Assembly (NCBI GenBank): GCA_007116105.1
Contig: SKJA01000024.1
Location: forward strand, 1-11,979
Origin: Candidatus Izemoplasma sp.
GTDB lineage: Bacteria; Bacillota_I; Bacilli_A; Izemoplasmatales; Izemoplasmataceae
Direction of reading: 5' to 3'
DNA length: 11,979 nucleotides
The notes under the pieces were generated by a model. That model searched no databases and was not told the DNA's origin. It saw nothing but the letters and a program-made list of their open reading frames with translations. Shown here piece after piece: positions 7,033-11,979 of the stretch; position 1 is the first letter of the stretch, and each line of letters opens with the position of its first letter. The translations under genes and the position numbers were made by a program.

Positions 7033-7139
7033 GTCTTCTTTCATCCAGACTGTACGGTCGGTGTAGGAATTTCACCTACTCATGCTTACGCTCGCGGACT
7101 TTACCGCCGGTCGGGAATTTCACCCTGCCCTGAAGAGTA
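7033..7139 (-). ncRNA. FMN riboswitch (RFN element)
   Basis: Read on the minus strand, all conserved blocks are present in order: CTTCAGGGCAGGGTGAAATT, CCCGACCGGCGGTAAAGTCC, GCGAGCGTAAGC, GGTGAAATTCC, CCGACCGTACAGTCTGG and ATGAAAGAAG. The P1 stem is closed by the CTTC/GAAG ends. The paired CCCGACCGGCGGT and GGTGAAATTCC elements are diagnostic. FMN binding stabilises P1 and would favour the downstream terminator, switching off riboflavin import. Confidence 0.97.
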
Positions 7140-7146
7140 CACTGTT

Positions 7147-7175
7147 AGTGTAGTGTATGGATGAAAAAATGTCAA
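7147..7175 (-). promoter_or_regulatory. Promoter of the ribU riboswitch leader
   Basis: A consensus TTGACA (7170-7175) is followed after 17 nt by TACACT (7147-7152) on the minus strand. Transcription would begin near 7140, immediately before the aptamer. Confidence 0.75.
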
Positions 7176-7204
7176 CGTCTTAACGTAAACGAATGGGGCC
7201 TTTA

Positions 7205-7213
7205 TGCTATAAT
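7205..7213 (+). promoter_or_regulatory. Extended -10 promoter of the kinase-desaturase operon
   Basis: TGC directly before TATAAT (7208-7213) forms an extended -10. No convincing -35 is seen 17 nt upstream (GTAAAC), which an extended -10 can offset. It is divergent from the ribU promoter; the two core elements are about 30 nt apart. The predicted leader is about 20 nt. Confidence 0.65.
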
Positions 7214-7240
7214 AAGAGCACTTTATGAAGAGGTGATAGC

Positions 7241-8464
7241 ATGCGCTGGATACGATTTATCTTACTATTTAAGTGGATTTTCGGCAAAAAATTGCCTGAT
7301 TTACAGAAGATTCAAAAACAAGGGTTGTTGGCGGTCAAAATCGGTCAAACCTTTGCCTTAAGAATTGATTTTTTAGGGGAAGAGAAAACCACCCATCTTG
7401 CCCAACTGTATTCACACAACACCCCCATTGGGGTTGAAGATTATAAAACATTGCTTGCATCGTATACTTCGAAAGACTGGTTAGAGCACTTTGAGTCCAT
7501 CGAAGATCAGCCGATTGGGACTGCTTCTGTGGGTCAAGTTCACAAGGCAAAACTTAAAACCGGCGAAGACGTCGTGGTGAAGTTTTTGAAGAAAGACTTT
7601 AAAAAACAGTTCTCTAAAGATGTTAAATCTTTTCGGCGTTTTGTGAAGTTCATCATCTTCTTCTATCCCAAACTAGCGAAAGTAGCCGATCCTATTGGCA
7701 TCATTGAACACATCGAAGAGTACACCCTTGCTGAACTTGATTTACGCAACGAAATCGCCAACGGAAAAGTACTTAAAGACATCTATCAAACCTACGCCAA
7801 AGACTACGATCTCTCACGTCTTAAGTTCCCCAAAATTTACGAAGACCTCTCCAATGAAAACGTCTTAGTCAGCGAGTATCTTCACGGCGAAACGTTGGAT
7901 GCTTTACTGGAACGAAAAGCGATTCCTTATCAGGATTTATTGGAAGTTTTTCACATCCATGGTTTCTTTATCTTCCTCATTGGCACCTTTCATGGTGACT
8001 TACATCCAGGCAACTTAATCTATCAAGATCAAAACTTCTATTTTATTGACACGGGCGCGCTTTCAACCGTCGGAACAAAAATACAACATGGCCTCTATGA
8101 GTTCATGCGAAACTTGAGTCTTTATGATTTTTCGGCCTGTGCTTACGGCTTAAATGCGATGGCTGAGAAAGAGATTCATGGCGAAAAATTTGCTAAGTTC
8201 CACCAAAAGATACTCGAACTTTATGCCGATTTTGAAGGCTCTACGGTCAGTGAAATCAGCTTAACGAAACGGATGATGCAGACCATTCGCTTAGGTGTTC
8301 TCTCGGGCATGGAGTTTGAAAAAGGCATGTTCCCCATCATCAAAAGCATGATGTATTTGGATGGGATGGTCATTAAAGGCAATCCGCAAGCGAAACTGAT
8401 GGAAGACATGCGCGGTTTCATTGCTGAGTTCGACGTGATGGAGGCGAAACTCCGTCATGGCTAA
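7241..8464 (+). CDS. UbiB/ABC1/ADCK-family atypical kinase
   Basis: The 407-aa protein has the atypical kinase-like fold linked to isoprenoid-lipid pathways (UbiB in ubiquinone synthesis, ADCK/COQ8, plastid ABC1K). The family-specific KxGQ motif is K33-IGQ36. The nucleotide-binding loop PIGTASVGQVH spans 91-101, where many family members have an Ala-rich AAAS. The ATP-contacting Lys is 114 (VVVK), the conserved Glu lies near 171, the catalytic loop is HGDLHPGN (251-258) and the metal-binding site is D270-TG. All core residues are intact. It lacks the C-terminal membrane helices of proteobacterial UbiB; the N-terminus is short and hydrophobic. Ribosome site AGAGGTGA lies 5 nt before the ATG. 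Its last codons overlap the desaturase start by 8 nt. No quinone gene is in the window, so the lipid or partner is unknown. Confidence 0.93.
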   Translation: MRWIRFILLFKWIFGKKLPDLQKIQKQGLLAVKIGQTFALRIDFLGEEKTTHLAQLYSHNTPIGVEDYKTLLASYTSKDWLEHFESIEDQPIGTASVGQVHKAKLKTGEDVVVKFLKKDFKKQFSKDVKSFRRFVKFIIFFYPKLAKVADPIGIIEHIEEYTLAELDLRNEIANGKVLKDIYQTYAKDYDLSRLKFPKIYEDLSNENVLVSEYLHGETLDALLERKAIPYQDLLEVFHIHGFFIFLIGTFHGDLHPGNLIYQDQNFYFIDTGALSTVGTKIQHGLYEFMRNLSLYDFSACAYGLNAMAEKEIHGEKFAKFHQKILELYADFEGSTVSEISLTKRMMQTIRLGVLSGMEFEKGMFPIIKSMMYLDGMVIKGNPQAKLMEDMRGFIAEFDVMEAKLRHG

Positions 8465-9932
8465 ATACATTGTGGTGGGGGCTGGACCGGGTGGTCTAGC
8501 GAGTGCACTTCTCTTGCAACATCAAGGTCATGAAGTCCATGTGTATGAAAAAGACCGTGTGGTCGGAGGACGGTCTAAAGTGTTAAAACATGGTGCCTAC
8601 ACCTTTAGTGCGGGGCCTTCATTTTTGATGTACATCGAAATGCTCGATCTTCTCTTCGACCGTGTGCAACTGCCTTGGCGAAAAGACTTAAACCCGTTTC
8701 GACTAGACCCATTGTACGAACTCAAGCTGCCGCAGTTTTCTTGGAAACCTAGCGGACAACCCAACGTCTTAGCGCAACAAGTGGAAGACCTGTTTCAAGA
8801 AGGAAAAGCGTACACCCGGTTCATGGCACGTGAGGCAAAAGCGTTTGACGCTGTTCAACAAGTGATGTTAAAACCGTTTCCTTCTAAACGTCATTTTCTC
8901 AACACTCGCGTGTTAAATTTCGGACGCTTCGTTTCCTTAAAGGACTCTGTCAGCGATAAGTTGAACGCCCGTTTTCACCATCCGATGTTGAAGCATTCGA
9001 TGACTTTTCAAGCCAAATACTTAGGCATGTCTCCTCAAGAGACGCCCGATTTTTTTACCGTGTTAACATATCTCGAACATCAACGTGGTTTGTATCATGT
9101 AAAAGGCGGCATTGAAAACATCATCCGCTACATGGCCCGTCAATTCAAAGAACGCGGTGGCCACCTTCATTTGAACAGTCCTGTGCAGCACATCATCGTC
9201 AGTCACAAACAAGCCGAAGGTGTGAAGACAGTCCATGGCGTTGAGCGAGCCGATGGCGTCATTGTCAACGCTGACTTCCCTGAGTTGATCAACCGTTTAT
9301 TGCCTGAAAAAGTGCAACACAGCTACACCAAGGAATCGCTCAAAGCACTCGATTTCTCCGTCAGTGCTTTTATGGTCTATTTGGGTCCTGACACACAGTT
9401 TGACACCGTCGAACACCATACCATGGTGTTTTCAGATGATTATGAGTCCTACACGAAAGGCTTGATTGAGAATCAAGCGCTCCCACAAGACCCAACCATT
9501 TATCTATACAACCCAACAAAACACGACGCTACCTACGCCCCCAAAGGCCACAGCAGCTGGATGTTGTTGGCCCCCGTTCCCAATACCTTAGCCGAGATTC
9601 CTTGGGAACAAAAAAAAGAAGCCTACGCCGATAAACTCATTAAACGGCTGGCGCGCAAGCTCAATTTACCCAATCTATCCAAGCACATTGTGACCAAAGT
9701 CATTGCCACACCCAACGATTGGCAACACGATTACCGTGTGCATCTAGGCAGCGTCTTTAGTTTAAAACATCAGTTCCATCAGCTGTTACACAAGCGACCT
9801 CACAACCACTACAACGACGTAGACCAGCTCTACCTTGTCGGTGGATCGACTCATCCAGGGAGTGGCCTATCGACGATCGTGCAATCGGCCATCATCGCGG
9901 CCGACTTGATTGCAAAAAAAAGTGCGAAATAG
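8457..9932 (+). CDS. CrtI/CrtN-family FAD-dependent carotenoid (phytoene-type) desaturase
   Basis: The 491-aa flavoprotein is about the usual length for CrtI/CrtN (490-510). It has an N-terminal FAD-binding fold VVGAGPGGLASALLL with VYEKDRVVGGR (about 6-39) and the family C-terminal block LYLVGGSTHPGSGLSTIVQSA (about 459-479). The CrtI-type HVKGGIENII segment is near 220. These enzymes desaturate C30 or C40 polyene chains at the membrane. No crtM/crtB synthase is in the window, so a carotenoid product is inferred; relatives include oxygenases and retinol-saturase-like enzymes. The ATG overlaps the kinase stop in the pattern ATGGCTAA, and its ribosome site (GGAGGCG near 8439) lies inside the kinase gene, suggesting translational coupling. 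The stop codon (9930-9932) falls in its terminator hairpin. Confidence 0.9.
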   Translation: MAKYIVVGAGPGGLASALLLQHQGHEVHVYEKDRVVGGRSKVLKHGAYTFSAGPSFLMYIEMLDLLFDRVQLPWRKDLNPFRLDPLYELKLPQFSWKPSGQPNVLAQQVEDLFQEGKAYTRFMAREAKAFDAVQQVMLKPFPSKRHFLNTRVLNFGRFVSLKDSVSDKLNARFHHPMLKHSMTFQAKYLGMSPQETPDFFTVLTYLEHQRGLYHVKGGIENIIRYMARQFKERGGHLHLNSPVQHIIVSHKQAEGVKTVHGVERADGVIVNADFPELINRLLPEKVQHSYTKESLKALDFSVSAFMVYLGPDTQFDTVEHHTMVFSDDYESYTKGLIENQALPQDPTIYLYNPTKHDATYAPKGHSSWMLLAPVPNTLAEIPWEQKKEAYADKLIKRLARKLNLPNLSKHIVTKVIATPNDWQHDYRVHLGSVFSLKHQFHQLLHKRPHNHYNDVDQLYLVGGSTHPGSGLSTIVQSAIIAADLIAKKSAK

Positions 9933-9942
9933 CACTTTTTTT
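9915..9942 (+). terminator. Intrinsic terminator of the kinase-desaturase operon
   Basis: An 11-bp stem AAAAAAAGTGC/GCACTTTTTTT (9915-9925 with 9932-9942) with a 6-nt loop overlaps the desaturase stop. Symmetric A and T tracts make it potentially bidirectional. Confidence 0.85.
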
Positions 9943-9954
9943 AAAGCAAAACAG

Positions 9955-9983
9955 TTGCTTTCCTATACCCCCTAGGGTATTAT
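9955..9983 (+). promoter_or_regulatory. Promoter of the CsoR-type regulator operon
   Basis: TTGCTT (9955-9960) and TATTAT (9978-9983) are separated by 17 nt. The predicted start is near 9990, with a leader of about 16 nt before the regulator ATG. The spacer is filled by the putative operator. Confidence 0.75.
9965..9980 (+). promoter_or_regulatory. Putative operator of the CsoR-family repressor
   Basis: ATACCC, spacer CCTA, GGGTAT: a 6-4-6 inverted repeat with a GC core and A/T flanks. CsoR/CstR-type operators have this form (TACCC-N4-GGGTA-like). It fills most of the -35/-10 spacer and overlaps the first bases of the -10, so a bound tetramer would block RNA polymerase. Autoregulation of the three-gene operon is inferred. 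Confidence 0.75.
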
Positions 9984-10005
9984 AGCACCCGTGAGGAGGG
10001 AGACT

Positions 10006-10257
10006 ATGCACTGTGATAGCCAACTTAAAAACCGTGTTAAACGGACGCATGGACAAATCCAAGGAATTCTTCATATGATGGAGAATGATGCGTCCTGTGA
10101 AGCGTTACTGACGCAACTTAAAGCGGTGCGCTCGAGCATTGAAAAAGCCATCGGTTTACTAACCACACACAATTTAGTACAAACCATTGAGTCACAACAT
10201 AACATTAAAATCGAAGACATCGATGACGCCATTGCACTCATTGTCAAAGGCATGTAG
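10006..10257 (+). CDS. CsoR/RcnR/FrmR-family (DUF156) transcriptional repressor with non-standard sensing residues
   Basis: This 83-aa all-helical DNA-binding protein is of normal family size. The first-helix pattern LKNRVKRTHGQIQGI (about 7-21) is typical of the RRxxGQxxGI segment. Cys31 (DASC) is the invariant first sensing cysteine. By alignment from memory, the His and Cys that complete a Cu(I) site in CsoR fall at Asn56 and Thr60. A second cysteine as in the persulfide sensor CstR (Cys31/Cys60) is therefore missing. His55 and an N-terminal His2-Cys3 could supply other ligands or a thiol partner. The start is ATG 10006, 6 nt after AGGAGG; a GTG at 9991 overlaps that ribosome site and is rejected. 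It leads an operon of thiol-redox enzymes, 12 nt before the reductase, and the inducer is probably a redox or electrophile signal rather than copper. Confidence 0.9.
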   Translation: MHCDSQLKNRVKRTHGQIQGILHMMENDASCEALLTQLKAVRSSIEKAIGLLTTHNLVQTIESQHNIKIEDIDDAIALIVKGM

Positions 10258-10269
10258 AGGAGGAAATTA

Positions 10270-11247
10270 ATGTTTGATTTCAGCATCCAAAAATCCACCA
10301 ATAAAGGCCCATTTAGTGAGACATCTTTGTGGGACATGATCATTATTGGCGGAGGTCCCGCAGGCCTTAATGCGGCACTTTACGCAAAGCGAAAAGGGTT
10401 AAAGGTTGGCCTTGTCACGAAAGACATCGGTGGCCAGCTTCACAACACCACTTGGGTTGACAATTATGCCGGGTTTAAAGACATCGAAGGCAAGGACTTA
10501 AGTGATAAACTGTACGATCATGTCGCAAGTTTAGACGTTCCAATGCTACAAAGCGTTTCTGTTGCGAGCCTCGAACATGACGGACGACATTTTCACACCA
10601 CACTGTCGGATGGTCGTCGGTTTGAAAGTAAAACCTTACTGTATACGACCGGTGGCAAACCTCGTGAGTTAGAGGTAGCGGGCGAGCGTTCGTTTGCAAA
10701 TCGTGGTGTCTCTTACTGCACGACCTGCGACGCCCCTTTCTTTAAGGACCAACATGTGTTGGTGGCGGGTGGGGGTAACTCTGCGGCTGAGGCAGTCCTC
10801 GATTTAGTCCCGTGGGCTAAAAAAATCACGGTCGTTCATCGTTCACAGTGGCGGGCCGATCAAATTTTACTCGATAAACTGGCGCTCGTGGAGACACTCG
10901 ACATTCATCTCAACACACAAATTCTAGAAATTTACGGTGAGTCGAAGATGAAAGGCGTCAAAGTGCTTGATAAAACAACACAACAAGAACGGGTCATTTC
11001 AGCGGATGGCTTATTCATCGAAATTGGCAGCGTCCCAAACAGTGCCCTTGCGGGTGATTTGGTCAGGCTCAATGAGCGCGAAGAAATCATTGTCAATGAC
11101 CAACAAGAAACCTCACTCCCTGGCTTTTATGCGGCAGGTGATGTGACAAATCAACCTTACAAACAAATCATCATTTCCGTTGCAGAAGGTGCCAAAGCAG
11201 CTTTAGCAGCGAATCATTATTTAAATCACACATACAAAGGAGAATAA
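10270..11247 (+). CDS. trxB: Thioredoxin reductase / AhpF-type flavoprotein disulfide reductase
   Basis: The 325-aa FAD/NAD(P)H pyridine nucleotide-disulfide oxidoreductase is of the low-molecular-weight TrxR class. It has FAD motif IIIGGGPAGLNAAL (24-37), IGGQL and ENY-like VDNYAGF, redox-active C150-TTC-C153, second nucleotide fold VAGGGNSAAEA (165-175), HRSQWRAD (190-197) and the C-terminal FAD block LPGFYAAGDV. The NADPH motif of TrxB is HRRxxxR; here the second Arg is Ser. GGGNS and the following ADQILLDKL resemble AhpF, which uses NADH, so cofactor preference is open. An N-terminal extension of about 22 residues precedes the FAD fold. Ribosome site AGGAGG lies 6 nt before the ATG and immediately after the repressor stop. 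It probably reduces the protein encoded next; trxB is used as family symbol only. Confidence 0.92.
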   Translation: MFDFSIQKSTNKGPFSETSLWDMIIIGGGPAGLNAALYAKRKGLKVGLVTKDIGGQLHNTTWVDNYAGFKDIEGKDLSDKLYDHVASLDVPMLQSVSVASLEHDGRHFHTTLSDGRRFESKTLLYTTGGKPRELEVAGERSFANRGVSYCTTCDAPFFKDQHVLVAGGGNSAAEAVLDLVPWAKKITVVHRSQWRADQILLDKLALVETLDIHLNTQILEIYGESKMKGVKVLDKTTQQERVISADGLFIEIGSVPNSALAGDLVRLNEREEIIVNDQQETSLPGFYAAGDVTNQPYKQIIISVAEGAKAALAANHYLNHTYKGE

Positions 11248-11249
11248 TT

Positions 11250-11894
11250 ATGGCAACCTTATTAAATCAAGAAACACGCGATCAAATCAAAGAATTCTTA
11301 GGCGACATGCAAGAACCCTTAACCATGGTTTTGTTCACCCAAGAGGGACCCTGTGAAACTTGTAAAGAAACCCGTCAATTGCTTGAGGAAGTCTCGGCGT
11401 TAAACGACAAAATCTCGTTCGTTGAAAAAGACATCAAACAGGACGCCTCTGAAGCGGCGTTATATGACATCACCTTAACCCCAAGTTTTGTCTTTTTAAA
11501 CGCGCAAAACGAGTACCATGGCGTCAAATTCAACGGCATTCCTGCAGGTCATGAAATCAACTCGTTCTTATCGGCCATTTTGGATGTCTCAGGATCTAAG
11601 TTTGACATTTCACCGGCCGTGTTAAAACGCATTGAAAACATTCAAAAAGAGGTCAACATCAAAGTCTTTGTGACCTTAACGTGTCCTCATTGTCCTGGCG
11701 CTGTTCAAAGTGCGCATCGTTTAGCCATGCTCAACAAGCATGTCACAGGGGAAATGATTGAAGCCCAAACGTTCTACGAACTTTCACAAAAATTCAATGT
11801 CTCTGGGGTGCCTAAAATCATCATCAACGACACCTTAGAATTGGTTGGCAATCAACCGCTTGAAGCGTTCTTAGATCAAATCGAATCGCTCTAA
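11250..11894 (+). CDS. Tandem thioredoxin-fold protein disulfide oxidoreductase (PDO / glutaredoxin-like)
   Basis: The 214-aa cytoplasmic protein has two thioredoxin folds, each with a CxxC and a cis-Pro: domain 1 has C35-ETC-C38 with LTPSF (76-80), and domain 2 has C145-PHC-C148 with GVPKI (186-190). This is the layout of the archaeal/thermophile PDO family and of the N-terminal half of AhpF. In AhpF only the second CxxC is kept; here both are present. CPHC is a glutaredoxin/DsbA-like active-site sequence. The ATG is 2 nt after the reductase stop, with its ribosome site AAAGGAG inside the reductase's last codons, so the two are co-translated. The likely role is to carry electrons from the reductase to protein disulfides, ribonucleotide reductase or a peroxiredoxin. 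No ahpC is in the window. Confidence 0.9.
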   Translation: MATLLNQETRDQIKEFLGDMQEPLTMVLFTQEGPCETCKETRQLLEEVSALNDKISFVEKDIKQDASEAALYDITLTPSFVFLNAQNEYHGVKFNGIPAGHEINSFLSAILDVSGSKFDISPAVLKRIENIQKEVNIKVFVTLTCPHCPGAVQSAHRLAMLNKHVTGEMIEAQTFYELSQKFNVSGVPKIIINDTLELVGNQPLEAFLDQIESL

Positions 11895-11897
11895 AAC

Positions 11898-11939
11898 AAA
11901 ACGCCTAGCAGGTCTTTTTAGACCCTCTAGGCGTTTTTT
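11898..11939 (+). terminator. Strong intrinsic terminator of the repressor-reductase-PDO operon
   Basis: An 11-bp outer stem AAAACGCCTAG/CTAGGCGTTTT (11898-11908 with 11927-11937), a 2x2 internal loop, an inner 5-bp GGTCT/AGACC stem and a TTTT loop are followed by T's to 11939. It starts 4 nt after the stop codon. Confidence 0.93.
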
Positions 11940-11979
11940 ATGAGGTAACTTAACGCCAAATTTTTACAATGGTGATGCC

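Noticed and set aside
10006..10257. Assigning the repressor as a copper sensor with copper-efflux function
   Set aside because: No copper ATPase or chaperone is nearby and the His/Cys pair completing the Cu(I) site appears to be absent.
10071..10343. Minus-strand open frame across the repressor gene and reductase start
   Set aside because: It is antisense to two well-supported genes with strong ribosome sites; the product is Met/Ser-rich without family features.
11927..11977. Minus-strand frames open from the right edge (one ending in TAG at 11927-11929, another ending in TAA at 11950-11952) that could be the tail of a convergent gene
   Set aside because: Only about 9-16 codons are available, the two frames compete, and neither tail resembles a family I recognise.

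Overview
The window looks like a compact chromosomal segment of a Bacillota/Mollicutes-type bacterium. Support comes from a B. subtilis-like PTS enzyme I, an MnmM/YtqB-type tRNA methyltransferase, a RibU ECF S component under an FMN riboswitch, strong Shine-Dalgarno (SD) sequences, intrinsic terminators with U tracts, and very short spacers. TGA is used as a stop (mnmM at 5753-5755, ribU at 6349-6351) and Trp is read from TGG, so the Mycoplasma/Spiroplasma code is not in use. An Acholeplasma/Izemoplasma-like lineage is plausible but not proven. I see no IS element, phage gene, CRISPR array, tRNA or rRNA.

Left part. The tail of a plus-strand gene, probably a uridine/nucleoside kinase (3-134), converges on a minus-strand pair, msrAB (1809-856) and yaaA (863-159), which overlap by 8 nt. 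One hairpin at 137-173 separates them. msrAB-yaaA reads as an oxidative-damage module: methionine sulfoxide repair plus the YaaA peroxide-stress protein. A minus-strand four-gene operon lies upstream, with a promoter at 6306-6333 and a terminator at 1865-1891. It runs mnmM, a small membrane protein with three internal repeats, ptsI, and a lone MrpD/NuoN-type ion-translocating membrane subunit.

Centre. ribU (minus) lies behind an FMN riboswitch (7033-7139) and an intrinsic terminator. It shares a divergent promoter region with a plus-strand pair: a UbiB/ABC1 atypical kinase and a CrtI/CrtN-family FAD desaturase, which overlap by 8 nt and are probably translationally coupled.

Right part. A tight plus-strand operon encodes a CsoR/RcnR/FrmR-family repressor with an unusual set of sensing residues, a thioredoxin-reductase/AhpF-type flavoenzyme and a tandem-thioredoxin-fold disulfide oxidoreductase. 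A 6-4-6 GC-centred inverted repeat (9965-9980) lies between -35 and -10 of its promoter and overlaps the -10, as expected for autoregulation. The two enzymes together resemble AhpF split into two polypeptides. A strong terminator (11898-11939) closes the operon. The most interesting element is this repressor-controlled thiol-redox operon; next are the UbiB kinase/desaturase pair and the orphan MrpD-like protein in the ptsI operon.
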